Made by a program: the position numbers and the translations under genes. A stretch of 64,000 bases of DNA from Lachnospiraceae bacterium (lineage in GTDB: Bacteria > Bacillota > Clostridia > Lachnospirales > Lachnospiraceae), in assembly GCA_910575105.1 (NCBI GenBank), contig CAJTDK010000007.1:1-64000 (forward strand), written 5' to 3'. Shown here one piece after another: positions 44,517 through 53,166 of the stretch; position 1 is the first letter of the stretch; every line of letters begins with the position of its first letter. The notes beneath the pieces were generated by a model, which worked only from the letters and a program-made list of their open reading frames with translations, did not search any database and was not told the DNA's origin.

Positions 44517-45473
44517 TTATCTCTTCCCGTTCAGCCGATCATCCAGCCGGTCAAACTCCTCCGTCTGCCGCACGTACAGATCCTGTGCCAGCTCAATGCT
44601 GACCTCGATAAACCTCACCTTATATCCCGCCATGCTCTGCACAAGCTTTGGCAGATCCACGGATATAACGCTGCCGATCTTCGTATATCCCCCGGTGCTC
44701 TGTCTGTCCGCCAGCATGATGATGGGCTGCCCGTTGGGCGGCACCTGGATGGATCCGAAGGAAATCCCGTCTGTGATGATGTTCCCATCTCCGATGTGAT
44801 GCAGCGGCTCTTCCCGCTCAAGGCGGCATCCCATCCGGTCAAACTCATTAGTAATCTTCGCTCCGTACCAGAAGAAGTTCCTGCATTCCTCTTCTGTAAA
44901 TTCATAATCCTGCGGCCCTCTCACTACCCGGAGCGTCAGCTCCATTTTCTGAAATATCTCCGGCTTAAGCTTCCGAAGCTGCATATCCGGCAAAGTATTT
45001 TTCGAAGCTGCAAATCCAATCCTGTCGCCCTTCTCAAGCTTTCTCCCGTCCATTCCGCCAAGCTCATTTCGCATCAGGGTGGACTTGCTTCCCATCACCG
45101 GGGCGATATCAAGCCCTCCGGCGAATGCGATGTACGCCCGGCAGCCGTTTCCATTCGTCATGCCAAAAGTAAGCAGCGCGCCAGCCGGTATCTTTACCGC
45201 CTGGTACATGGGCACCGGCTGTCCATCAATATGGGGCGACATGTCCGCTCCCGTAACTGCAACGATGTTCTCCTCCTCGAACCGAATCGCCGCACCCTGA
45301 AAGGTCATCTCTAAGGCACCCTCACCGCGGTCATTGCCCACCAGTATATTGGCAAGACGGAAAGACTTCGTATCCATCGGCCCTGCGGGAGACACACCGA
45401 ACTGCTGGTAACCGAACCGGCCTTCGTCCTGTACCGTCGTAAGGATTCCAGGGTTTTCAATTATAATTCCCAT
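44517..45473 (-). CDS. pxpC: 5-oxoprolinase subunit C
   Basis: A 318-residue protein of the family once called biotin-dependent carboxyltransferase or allophanate hydrolase subunit 2. It begins IENPGILTTVQDEGRFGYQQFGVSPAGPMD, highly characteristic, with later GGYTKIGSVI. With PxpB and PxpA it forms the ATP-dependent enzyme that opens 5-oxoproline to glutamate. Its ATG follows the pxpB stop directly (TAGATG). Confidence 0.95.
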   Translation of the reverse strand: MGIIIENPGILTTVQDEGRFGYQQFGVSPAGPMDTKSFRLANILVGNDRGEGALEMTFQGAAIRFEEENIVAVTGADMSPHIDGQPVPMYQAVKIPAGALLTFGMTNGNGCRAYIAFAGGLDIAPVMGSKSTLMRNELGGMDGRKLEKGDRIGFAASKNTLPDMQLRKLKPEIFQKMELTLRVVRGPQDYEFTEEECRNFFWYGAKITNEFDRMGCRLEREEPLHHIGDGNIITDGISFGSIQVPPNGQPIIMLADRQSTGGYTKIGSVISVDLPKLVQSMAGYKVRFIEVSIELAQDLYVRQTEEFDRLDDRLNGKR

Positions 45474-46214
45474 CTACTTCACCCCTCCCTCTGCCCTTTT
45501 TGTATATGTCTTCACCCGGTAAGTTCCTTTTTGCACATCCGACCTGATCTTCTCGTATTCTCGCTGGCTGACCGGTATGTACTTAATCCAGTCGCCCGCG
45601 TGGACTAAAAACGGGTCTTCCTTCGAGTAGTCGCAGATGGTAAGGGGTGTTCCCCCTACGATATTCCATCCGCAGGGCTGCGGAAAAGGTATCAGGTTGG
45701 AAAGATTAAGCTGCGCCACGATAGACTGTCCGGCGATCTTCACCCTCGGCGACTCCCGTCTCTTGAAATGAAACAGCTCCTCAAATCTCGCCGCATAAGC
45801 ATGTCCCGGCGCAAACCCAAGCATGTACGTGTAATATTCATGCTCCGAATGCATCCGGATAAACTCCTCCACTGACACGTCCTCGAACCTGGCGCAGTCC
45901 TCAAGGTCCGGGCCTAGCTCTCCTCCATAGCAGATGGGGATTTCTTTGACGATCCCTCCCTCATCCTTTACGCCCTCTAAGCTTTTGAGTCGTTTTTCGA
46001 TCTCTCCTTTAAGCCCGCCGAAACGAATCACCTGCGGCTTATAATGAACCATGAGCGATGCGTATGTGGGCACCATCTCCGTGACCCCTGTAACCGGATT
46101 CTTCGTCAGTTCCGACAAAAGCCCGCGCACCTTCTGATTCACGTCCAGGCTGATCTCATCTCCCAGCTGGACAGAGATGGCTGTGTCGCCTGAAATCAAG
46201 AATTTTGCCTCCAT
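45474..46214 (-). CDS. pxpB: 5-oxoprolinase subunit B
   Basis: A 246-residue protein of the KipI/allophanate hydrolase subunit 1 family. ISGDTAISVQLGDEISLDVN at the start, EIPICYGGELGPDLE and the GFAPGHAYA loop identify it. The start at 46214 follows AAGGAG; twelve upstream codons of the open frame are dropped. It is the first gene of the 5-oxoproline group. The gap upstream (46215-46392) is AT-rich, with a -10 like TATAGT at about 46302-46307 on the minus strand. Confidence 0.95.
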   Translation of the reverse strand: MEAKFLISGDTAISVQLGDEISLDVNQKVRGLLSELTKNPVTGVTEMVPTYASLMVHYKPQVIRFGGLKGEIEKRLKSLEGVKDEGGIVKEIPICYGGELGPDLEDCARFEDVSVEEFIRMHSEHEYYTYMLGFAPGHAYAARFEELFHFKRRESPRVKIAGQSIVAQLNLSNLIPFPQPCGWNIVGGTPLTICDYSKEDPFLVHAGDWIKYIPVSQREYEKIRSDVQKGTYRVKTYTKRAEGGVK

Positions 46215-46381
46215 CTGGATCTCCTTTCTTCGTCTATGCAGTTTGTGCATATTGACTATTTTGCTCTATATTTATTATTAATTTTCTTTCACTTTATTTA
46301 TTAATTAGACTATATCACACCTTAATCATTTTAAAAAATGAATTATTTGTCTATAATATATTAATATTTTTTATATTTTCA

Positions 46382-46413
46382 GACAAAAAATTCCGGCAGG
46401 ATTCTCCTGCCGG
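46382..46413 (-). terminator. Terminator after the LysR gene and mazG remnant
   Basis: A perfect 8-bp stem CCGGCAGG/CCTGCCGG (46393-46400, 46406-46413) with a five-base loop is followed on the minus strand by AATTTTTTGTCT. Confidence 0.9.
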
Positions 46414-46419
46414 ATATAG

Positions 46420-46559
46420 CTAAATATTCTTTCTCTTTTTCGCAGCATCGATTAATTCCTTTGCCTCATCAAATGCATCTTCTGCTGCCTGTCCCATGGA
46501 CGCCCATCCTCGGCATGAAGCCCGGCAACAACATTTTTCAATCTTTCAAATCTATCCAT
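46420..46559 (-). pseudogene. Remnant of a mazG-like pyrophosphohydrolase
   Basis: One base after the LysR stop an ATG opens MDRFERLKNVVAGLHAEDGRPWDRQQ, close to the MazG N-terminus (...LRxxxGCPWDxxQ). The MazG Cys is Arg here. The frame then stops soon, while another frame continues AEDAFDEAKELIDAAKKRKNI to TAG at 46420, resembling a MazG C-terminal helix. About 200 residues of the family are missing. I read this as an internally deleted, frameshifted gene; a chance resemblance of the short tail is possible. Confidence 0.5.
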
Positions 46560-46560
46560 A

Positions 46561-47481
46561 TCAAAAATTTTCTCCCCCGACATACCCCCAATCCTTCCTG
46601 CAAAGATACGGCGCCATCCTTTCCTCAAAGAGCTGAACCGCCTTAAGCGTCGCCTCATTCGGATACTTATGCTTGATCTCATAGGTAATCCTCTCCGGCG
46701 GCTGCACATGATTGGCAATCTCGCTCACATATACCTGCCTAAGCGTCTTCAGCCTGTCCACCACAGACACCGGCGCGATCACCCACATCCGCTCGTCAGA
46801 CATCAGGTGGAGCAAAAGCTCAAAGGTATCCACCTCGATCCGCGCCCTCTCCCCTCTGCTCACCCACTGGTCGTGCCAGATCTGGTAGTTCGCTTCCCAG
46901 CTTAAGAAGATCTCCCACTCCTTACTCAGCTCGTCCGTGTGTATGACAGGCTTCTTAAGCTCTGTCGCCGCTGACTGCACGATATACATCTTCTCCCTCA
47001 GCAGCGGCCTGGCAATAATATTTTTAAACTGCAGATGATGGTATACGAACCCCAGATCAATCTCGTGGTTTTCCAAAAGCCCGTAGAGCTCATAGGAATA
47101 ATGTGTCTTGATATGCAGATTCATAATATGCTCCTTCGCGCCGAGCATCTCACTGTACAGATCAAATAGTATGGCGCTGTTCAGCGTATCCGTACACCCA
47201 ACCGTCAGGTACAGTTTTTCGTGGCTGTCCTTCAAAAGCTGCATCTCCCGCCAGATGGACACCCACCGCTCCGCAATTGGGATAAATTCCTCACCCTGGG
47301 ATGTTAGCTCGATCTGCTTATAACCCTTTTTCCTCGTGATCAGCTTAACCTGAAGCTCCTCCTCCAAAAGCTTCAGCCGGTGGCTCACCGTCGGCTGAGA
47401 CAAAAATAGATTGTCGGCAGTCTTTGTAATATTTTTCGTCTTCACGATCATCAAAAATGTCTCAATATCTGCAAGATTCAT
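46561..47481 (-). CDS. LysR family transcriptional regulator
   Basis: A 306-residue regulator. The N-terminal winged helix is MNLADIETFLMIVKTKNITKTADNLFLSQPTVSHRLKLLEEEL, standard for the family. The rest is the two-lobed effector domain. AGGAGG seven bases before the ATG at 47481 sets the start; the longer frame adds 14 unrelated codons. It lies between the pxp genes and the divergent aminotransferase gene and could control either or both. Confidence 0.95.
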   Translation of the reverse strand: MNLADIETFLMIVKTKNITKTADNLFLSQPTVSHRLKLLEEELQVKLITRKKGYKQIELTSQGEEFIPIAERWVSIWREMQLLKDSHEKLYLTVGCTDTLNSAILFDLYSEMLGAKEHIMNLHIKTHYSYELYGLLENHEIDLGFVYHHLQFKNIIARPLLREKMYIVQSAATELKKPVIHTDELSKEWEIFLSWEANYQIWHDQWVSRGERARIEVDTFELLLHLMSDERMWVIAPVSVVDRLKTLRQVYVSEIANHVQPPERITYEIKHKYPNEATLKAVQLFEERMAPYLCRKDWGYVGGENF

Positions 47482-47565
47482 CGCTTTTCCTCCTAATTTC
47501 CGTTCCGTACGCCAGCACATCATCTGCAGCCTATGCTTTGTTTTGTAAATATAAAATATGTTAAT

Positions 47566-47616
47566 ATTATACAGCGTAATTATTCATTTTTCAATTTTTA
47601 TCTTTCATGCTATGAT
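47566..47616. promoter_or_regulatory. Overlapping divergent promoters of the LysR and aminotransferase genes
   Basis: Minus strand: TTGAAA (47589-47594), a 17-base spacer and TATAAT (47566-47571), for the LysR gene. Plus strand: TTTTCA (47588-47593), a 17-base spacer and TATGAT (47611-47616), for the aminotransferase gene. The two -35 boxes share the same bases, so polymerase can occupy only one at a time. A LysR site here could switch direction. Confidence 0.65.
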
Positions 47617-47630
47617 AGTAATTAAGAAAA

Positions 47631-47657
47631 GCTGCTGTTTACTCCGTGACCAGCAGC
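47631..47657. repeat. Family 3 palindromic repeat, copy 3
   Basis: A hairpin with arms GCTGCTG/CAGCAGC and loop TTTACTCCGTGAC, in the leader of the aminotransferase gene just after its promoter. It matches copy 2 at 24 of 27 bases. Confidence 0.7.
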
Positions 47658-47700
47658 AAAAGGCAAAAGAAATCTGTACGGACAAGGAGGATTTAACGAG

Positions 47701-48987
47701 ATGAATAACGAGGAAAAAGGAATCTTATTTTCAGACAAATACCAGAAAAGCTTAAAGGCGCAGTTCTGCTATGCCGACTCGGATCCGGAACACGGGGAGC
47801 GTCTTTTTTTTGAAAATTCAGGCGGCTCACTCAGGCTTCGCAGGGCAGTAGAGGTAAAGGCGCAGATTGAAGAGTTCCCGGACTGCCCGGAGCGCGTAAG
47901 AGGCAGAGGCTATGAGCTTTCCCACTACGTATCTGAAGGCACGAAGGACATTCTGGAAACAGTATTCGGCGCAAAGAGCGGATCTCTGATCACAGAGCTG
48001 ACTGCTTCGCAGACCATGTATCAGGCTGTCGGCACCATCATGACCAATGTAAAATGGGGAACTAACGCCGTCACCTCCTCTCTTGAGCACCCATCCGCCC
48101 ATGACGCTGTCGAGTATTACTGTAACCGGACCGGACGGGAATTCCGCGTCGTGCCTGCCAACAGAACCACCGGCGGTCTTGACGTAGATGAAATCATGAA
48201 ATACGTAGACAAGGACACCGTCCTCTTGAGCATCATGGCGGCATCCAACATCTCCGGAAATATTATGGACATCAAGGAAATCGCCCGCCGCGCGAAGGAG
48301 ATCAACCCTGAGATCTATGTCGTAAGCGACGCGGTACAGCATGCGCCTCACGCTGCCATCGACGTAGAGGACTGGGGCGTGGATGTCTCAAACTTTGCTC
48401 CTTATAAATTCTTCGGCGTACGCGGCTGCGGTTTCTGCTATGTATCCGACAGAGTATGCGCGCTGCCGCACCACAAATTAATCCACAAAGACGACCATGT
48501 GTGGGCGCTTGGCACTCCGACTCCGGCAAACTTCGCGGCTATGATGGCAGTTATCGACTACGTGTGTGAGATCGGCGCACATTTTATTGACAGTAAAGAC
48601 CGCCGGACGCTGTACTTAGAAGGTATGCACCGCATCCACTTACAGGAGCGCGCCCTTCTCTACCGTATGCTGGAAGGAACAGATGAAGTTCCGGGACTGC
48701 GCCACATCGACAAAGCAGAGGTCTATGTGGATATGGAAGACCTTACCTATAAAGACCTGATCGTAGCCATGGGAATCAAGGGCATCGAATTCTCCGCACT
48801 CTCACAGAAATATCTGGAGCACAGTGTTACTGTATTCGAGCGGCTGAACACAAGCCCATATTCCAAACGGATCGTGGAATCTCTGGGGCTTGAAGGCGCG
48901 ATCCGCGTATCCCCGCTGCACTGCCACGGAACAGACGACATTGACAAGTTCCTTAAAGCTACTAAAGAAATCGCAGATACTGTTTAG
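47701..48987 (+). CDS. Aminotransferase class V-fold PLP enzyme
   Basis: A 428-residue PLP enzyme of the cysteine desulfurase/isopenicillin N epimerase group. HPSAHDAVEYY lies near the cofactor site, VVSDAVQHAPHAAIDVEDWGVD contains the PLP-binding Asp and His, and the Schiff-base Lys is in NFAPYKFFGVRGCGF. No NifS-type active-site Cys loop is evident. The reaction is not set: desulfurase, epimerase or lyase are all possible. AAGGAGG precedes the ATG. It is followed by a metallo-hydrolase gene. Confidence 0.9.
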   Translation: MNNEEKGILFSDKYQKSLKAQFCYADSDPEHGERLFFENSGGSLRLRRAVEVKAQIEEFPDCPERVRGRGYELSHYVSEGTKDILETVFGAKSGSLITELTASQTMYQAVGTIMTNVKWGTNAVTSSLEHPSAHDAVEYYCNRTGREFRVVPANRTTGGLDVDEIMKYVDKDTVLLSIMAASNISGNIMDIKEIARRAKEINPEIYVVSDAVQHAPHAAIDVEDWGVDVSNFAPYKFFGVRGCGFCYVSDRVCALPHHKLIHKDDHVWALGTPTPANFAAMMAVIDYVCEIGAHFIDSKDRRTLYLEGMHRIHLQERALLYRMLEGTDEVPGLRHIDKAEVYVDMEDLTYKDLIVAMGIKGIEFSALSQKYLEHSVTVFERLNTSPYSKRIVESLGLEGAIRVSPLHCHGTDDIDKFLKATKEIADTV

Positions 48988-49052
48988 ATTCCCCTCATAG
49001 CACTTGATTCTAAGCAGATGACACGTTATACTACCACATAACAGACCATAAT

Positions 49053-49105
49053 GCGCCTGCATCCTCACAGCGCCTTCCGGACCATGCTGCGCTGAATACA
49101 GGCGC
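49053..49105 (+). other. Intercistronic hairpin between the aminotransferase and metallo-hydrolase genes
   Basis: A long stem-loop: outer arms GCGCCTG (49053-49059) and CAGGCGC (49099-49105), with inner AGCGC/GCGCT. Only AAAAA follows on the plus strand, so it is not a terminator for the plus transcript. It probably protects or splits the bicistronic mRNA. Confidence 0.55.
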
Positions 49106-49135
49106 AAAAACTGCTGCGAAAAAGGAGAACGATTT

Positions 49136-49939
49136 ATGATGAAACTGACTATACTTGGAACCGGAAATGCTGCTGTATCCGAATGTTACAACACATGCTT
49201 TGCACTTTCCAAAGGGAACTCACACTTTCTTATCGATGCCGGCGGCGGCAACAGGATCTTAAAAGTGCTTAAAGACACCGGCATTGATATCTGCGATATT
49301 CACGACATCTTCGTAACGCATGAGCACATAGACCACGTGCTGGGTATTATCTGGCTCATCCGGATTATCGGGCAGCGCATGAACCAGGGAAAATACGACG
49401 GAGAGCTTCACATCTACTGTCACGAAGAGCTGGCCAAGAAGATTCCGGCTATTGCAAATATGACCATTCAGCAGAAAGTCTGCAGGCATATGGGAGGACG
49501 AATCTGTTTTGATATCGTAAATACCGATGATTCCCGTGAAATCCTCGGCTGTCCAGTGACATTTTTCGACATTGCCTCCACAAAGGCGAAGCAGTTCGGT
49601 TTCACTATGCAGCTTGATAACGGAAAAAAATTCACCTGTTTGGGAGATGAGCCTTACAATGCAGTAAACCATCATTACGTGACCGGCAGCGACTGGCTCC
49701 TGCACGAAGCTTTCTGCCTGTTTGGCGAAGCCGATAAATTCAAGCCCTACGAAAAACATCACAGCACAGTCAAAGAAGCATGTCAGCTTGCTGAAAACCT
49801 GAAGATCCCGAACCTCCTTCTCTACCATACAGAAGAAACGCATCTTAAGGAGCGCAAACGGCTGTATACCGAAGAGGGCAAACAGTATTTCCACGGAAAC
49901 CTCTATGTTCCTGATGATCTGGAAATTTTTGAACTATAA
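49136..49939 (+). CDS. MBL-fold metallo-hydrolase (RNase Z-like)
   Basis: A 267-residue metallo-beta-lactamase-fold protein. It begins MMKLTILGTGNAAVSECYNTCFAL, with metal motif FVTHEHIDHVLG (HxHxDH), then LGDEPYN, LLHEAFC and LLYHTEE with the remaining ligands. The layout is like RNase Z and related small-molecule hydrolases, but the RNase Z flexible arm is not seen. The substrate is unknown. AAGGAG precedes the ATG. A terminator follows at once. Confidence 0.9.
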   Translation: MMKLTILGTGNAAVSECYNTCFALSKGNSHFLIDAGGGNRILKVLKDTGIDICDIHDIFVTHEHIDHVLGIIWLIRIIGQRMNQGKYDGELHIYCHEELAKKIPAIANMTIQQKVCRHMGGRICFDIVNTDDSREILGCPVTFFDIASTKAKQFGFTMQLDNGKKFTCLGDEPYNAVNHHYVTGSDWLLHEAFCLFGEADKFKPYEKHHSTVKEACQLAENLKIPNLLLYHTEETHLKERKRLYTEEGKQYFHGNLYVPDDLEIFEL

Positions 49940-49978
49940 TAGCGGAGGAGCGCTTTCTCCCCCGCTATTGTTCCTTTT
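49938..49978 (+). terminator. Terminator of the metallo-hydrolase gene
   Basis: An 8-bp stem AATAGCGG/CCGCTATT (49938-49945, 49962-49969) is followed by GTTCCTTTT; its first bases overlap the stop codon. Confidence 0.85.
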
Positions 49979-50005
49979 GCTGCGGTTCATTCTGTGATCA
50001 GTAAC
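49979..50005. repeat. Family 3 repeat, copy 4 (degenerate)
   Basis: GCTGCGGTTCATTCTGTGATCAGTAAC, sharing the GTTCA-TC-GTGA core with copies 2 and 3. Its left arm is of the GCTGC type and its right arm of the GTAAC type, so the arms no longer pair. It lies 16 bases left of the family 1 element. Confidence 0.5.
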
Positions 50006-50021
50006 TTCTTCTTTTTTCTAG

Positions 50022-50173
50022 TACATCGAAAGTAAGCAGCTGTCTATATCACGCAGGATGTTTTTCAGATACAAGGCAGATTTCCGACGGCGCAGCGGTG
50101 GCTGCAGCTAGAAAATCTAACGCAGTAGCTGGAAAATCAGACAAGTGATGTGGCTGGTTACTTATTATTTGAT
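50022..50173. mobile_element. MITE-like repeat, family 1, copy B
   Basis: About 152 bp and about 85% identical by eye to 15735-15891, from TACATCGAAA to TTATTATTTGAT. The internal stem here is GCAGC/GCTGC (50092-50096, 50101-50105) where copy A has GTAGC/GCTAC: a compensatory T-A to C-G change. Terminal arms pair less well than in copy A but keep G-T pairs. It lies past the metallo-hydrolase terminator, and the following ~470 bases hold no gene. Confidence 0.7.
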
Positions 50174-50643
50174 TTCCACGGAATCTTTCTTCAGTCATAA
50201 GATCATCTCCTTGTGTGTTTTTCTATTATAGCTGTTTTACCTTTTTTATACAAGTTCAGTTTTTATGTATATACTAACAAACTTTACTGCGAAAATTTGT
50301 TAATAATTTTCTACGTTCAAATTCATCACTCCCTTATTTCAAGAACAAATAACCGGTCAATTAACTTTCTGTGGATTGTTCCGGCGAAGCACCATGACAA
50401 AATTCCAGATTTAGATTTCAGAACAAGATTTGTTCTGGTACGAGATTAGTATATCACGAGTCAAGATTTTTGTTAACAATTATTTCTTATTTTAAACACA
50501 TTTTTATCACAGTTTTTGCGTATACTATAATTGTTCGGAAGAGAAAACCGAACACAAATAATTCTTTTTCATAACTTTTTCCTCAGGACTGCACACCTCC
50601 CATATGCAGTCCTTTTAAATTGTCTGTTAGCCGCTTTTTATCC
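50174..50643. other. AT-rich gap with two dyads, no gene
   Basis: 470 bases without a supported gene. A perfect palindrome CAGAACAA/TTGTTCTG (50419-50426, 50430-50437) may be an operator. A 9-bp stem AGGACTGCA/TGCAGTCCT (50585-50593, 50605-50613) followed by TTTAAATT on the plus strand looks like a terminator, and a TATAAT-like box (50526-50531) precedes a GTTCGG/CCGAAC dyad. Together they could mark a small plus-strand RNA of about 80 bases, or the 3' end of the ara operon on the other strand. I cannot decide. Confidence 0.35.
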
Positions 50644-51345
50644 TTATTTCCCCGGCTGCCCGTAATAAGCATTTGCTCCATGCTTCCGATAATAATGCTT
50701 ATCCTGCAGCCCCTGCGGCGCCGGCTTATTCTGCGGGTTGAGCATCTCGCACCTTGCCGCCATCTTAGCCACTTCCTCAAGCACTACCGCATTGTGCACA
50801 GCTTCATCAGCATTCTTCCCCCAGGTAAACGGGCCGTGGTTTTTGCAGAGCACCGCAGGCATGGCCTCATAATCAATGTTATTTGCAGCAAAATCGTCTG
50901 CGATCAGCACGCCTGTGTTTTTCTCATACGCCTCGTCGATCTCTTCTTTTGTCAGATTGCGTACGCACGGCACCTCGCCGTAAAGGTAATCCGCATGGGT
51001 CGTTCCGTAACAGGGAATCCCTCGTCCTGCCTGGGCCCAGCTTGTGGCCCACGGAGAATGGGTGTGCACCACGCCGCCGATCTTCAAAAAACAGTTATAA
51101 AGTACCACATGCGTGGCCGTGTCCGAGGACGGGTTGTAGGCTCCCTCTACCTTGTTGCCGTCAAGGTCTACCACTACCATATCTTCTGGTTTCAGCTTAT
51201 CATACTCAACGCCACTGGGCTTGATGACAAAAAGCCCCTTCTCCCGGTCGATTCCGCTTACATTTCCCCAGGTAAATGTCACCAGGTCATGCTTCGGCAG
51301 CAGCATATTCGCCTCATACACTTCTCTTTTCAGTTCTTCAAGCAT
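50644..51345 (-). CDS. araD: L-ribulose-5-phosphate 4-epimerase
   Basis: A 233-residue class II aldolase-fold enzyme that converts L-ribulose 5-phosphate to D-xylulose 5-phosphate. The zinc ligands are in [15 protein letters not shown] (HTH) and, later, [17 protein letters not shown] near residue 25 is characteristic. It is the last gene of the ara operon, 108 bases after araB, with a family 3 palindrome in between. Confidence 0.95.
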   Translation of the reverse strand: MLEELKREVYEANMLLPKHDLVTFTWGNVSGIDREKGLFVIKPSGVEYDKLKPEDMVVVDLDGNKVEGAYNPSSDTATHVVLYNCFLKIGGVVHTHSPWATSWAQAGRGIPCYGTTHADYLYGEVPCVRNLTKEEIDEAYEKNTGVLIADDFAANNIDYEAMPAVLCKNHGPFTWGKNADEAVHNAVVLEEVAKMAARCEMLNPQNKPAPQGLQDKHYYRKHGANAYYGQPGK

Positions 51346-51418
51346 TTTTACCTCTCCTTATCTGCTTTTTAGAGCTGCACAACGGCTGTACAGCTCTGTT
51401 CTTCATGAATGTCTAATC

Positions 51419-51438
51419 GTTACGGAGTAAACAGTAAC
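51419..51438. repeat. Family 3 palindromic repeat, copy 5
   Basis: GTTACGGAGTAAACAGTAAC, in the araB-araD gap. On the minus strand it reads GTTACTGTTTACTCCGTAAC, differing from copy 1 at two bases. The arms GTTAC/GTAAC pair. Confidence 0.65.
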
Positions 51439-51453
51439 GTCTAATCAGCATCC

Positions 51454-53058
51454 TTATCTCAGATGCGCTGCCGCCGCCTGCTCGATGGTCACGCCCTCTT
51501 TGTACCTCTGGATAAATGTCTCAAAGCCTTCTACATCCTTCGCATCCGGCTCCATGCTGGTTCCTGCGTTTCCGGCAAACACCTTATCTGCCAGATAATC
51601 TTTAAGAGTCTCACCCTCTTCCCTGCGCGCCATGTAGGACGCAAGGAGCGCCATTCCCCATGGGCCGCCCTCTCCTGCAGTCTCCATAACGGATACCGGC
51701 GCGTTGATCGCCGCCGCGAGGATACTCTGGCCTACGCCCTCCGTCTTGAACAGGCCGCCGTGCCCAAGGATGGAATCTATCTCCACATGCTCCTCCTTAA
51801 GCAGGATATCCATGCCTACTTTCAGCGCGCCGAGAGCGGTAAACAGATGCACTCTCATAAAGTTGGCAAGATTAAAGTTGCTCTTAGGCGACCGGACAAA
51901 CATCGGCCTTCCCTCTGTCACGTTGGTAATATTTTCACCGGAAAGATAGCCGTATGACAGCAGCCCGCCACAGTCCGCATCCCCTTCCAGCGCTTTGTTG
52001 TAAAGCATTCCGAACAGCTTATCCATATCCACGTCAATGCCGAAGTTCTCCGCAAATTCCCGAAAAAGCCCGACCCACGCATTGAGGTCTGACGTACAGT
52101 TATTGGCATGGACCATACCGACAAGGCTGCCGTCCGGCGTCGTCACAAGGTCAATCTCCGGATAAACCTTCTTAAGCTCATTTTCCAGCACGACCATGGC
52201 AAATACTGAGGTTCCGGCAGATACGTTGCCCGTGCGCTTTGCCACGCTGTTGGTAGCCGCCATGCCCGTTCCGGCGTCTCCCTCCGGCGCACAGAGCATG
52301 ATCCCTGCTTGCAGTGTGCCGCTCCCGTCAAGAAGCTTTGCCCCTTCCTCCGTAAGAGTGCCTGCATTTTCGCCGGCAACCAGAACCTTCGGCAGGATTT
52401 CCTCCAGCTTCCATGGATAATTTTTATCCGCTACAAGCGCATTAAACTTTTGAATCATCCCTGCATCGTACGTCTTCGTCTCCGGATCAATGGGGAACAT
52501 ACCGGAGGCATCGCCCACGCCGAGAACCTTCTCCCCTGTGAGCTGCCAGTGGATATAGCCCGCCAGCGTCGTGATATATGCCACATCCTTCACATGCTCT
52601 TCCCCGTTTAAAATCGCCTGATACAGATGGGAGATACTCCACCTCTGCGGGATATTATACTGGAAAAGCTCAGTAAGCGCCTCCGCCGCCGGCCCTGTCG
52701 TCGAATTCCTCCATGTCCGGAACGGCACAAGCAGTTTCCCGTCCTTATCAAATGCCATATATCCGTGCATCATGGCGCTGAAGCCGATCGCGCCGATCGT
52801 CTTCAGATCCGCATCATATTTTTCCTTAACATCATCGGCCAGCTTTCTATAGCTGTCTTTAAGCCCTGTCCAGACATCCTCCAGAGAATACGTCCAGAAC
52901 CCGTTCTCCAGACGGTTCTCCCACTCATAGTCGCCTGACGCCACCGGCTCATGGGCATCATCCACAAGCACCGCTTTGATCCTGGTGGAACCAAACTCCA
53001 GCCCCAGCGCTGTCTTCCCACTCTCGATCATTCTCTTAATCTCGTCCTTATTCCCCAT
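51454..53058 (-). CDS. araB: Ribulokinase (FGGY family)
   Basis: A 534-residue FGGY carbohydrate kinase. The N-terminal phosphate-1 motif is [45 protein letters not shown] and the C-terminal [44 protein letters not shown] are typical. It phosphorylates L-ribulose for AraD. Length fits L-ribulokinase of Firmicutes. AGGAGG precedes the ATG. Confidence 0.94.
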   Translation of the reverse strand: MGNKDEIKRMIESGKTALGLEFGSTRIKAVLVDDAHEPVASGDYEWENRLENGFWTYSLEDVWTGLKDSYRKLADDVKEKYDADLKTIGAIGFSAMMHGYMAFDKDGKLLVPFRTWRNSTTGPAAEALTELFQYNIPQRWSISHLYQAILNGEEHVKDVAYITTLAGYIHWQLTGEKVLGVGDASGMFPIDPETKTYDAGMIQKFNALVADKNYPWKLEEILPKVLVAGENAGTLTEEGAKLLDGSGTLQAGIMLCAPEGDAGTGMAATNSVAKRTGNVSAGTSVFAMVVLENELKKVYPEIDLVTTPDGSLVGMVHANNCTSDLNAWVGLFREFAENFGIDVDMDKLFGMLYNKALEGDADCGGLLSYGYLSGENITNVTEGRPMFVRSPKSNFNLANFMRVHLFTALGALKVGMDILLKEEHVEIDSILGHGGLFKTEGVGQSILAAAINAPVSVMETAGEGGPWGMALLASYMARREEGETLKDYLADKVFAGNAGTSMEPDAKDVEGFETFIQRYKEGVTIEQAAAAHLR

Positions 53059-53085
53059 ACAACCAACCTCCTTTATCTGGTATCC

Positions 53086-53149
53086 GCTCCTGCATCATGT
53101 TCTCACGGAATGCGCAGTCTATGCCCGTTCCTGAGCCATGAAAAGTAAC
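53086..53149 (-). repeat. Diverged half copy of the family 2 repeat
   Basis: Read on the minus strand from 53149, GTTACTTTTCATGGCTCAGG is followed by TGCGCATTCCGTGAGAACATG and CAGGAG, aligned with the left 64 bases of the element at 37033 (about 75-80% identity by eye). The right half and second terminal repeat are absent. It lies between araA and araB. Confidence 0.6.
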
Positions 53150-53166
53150 CATTATACACCTGCTTA

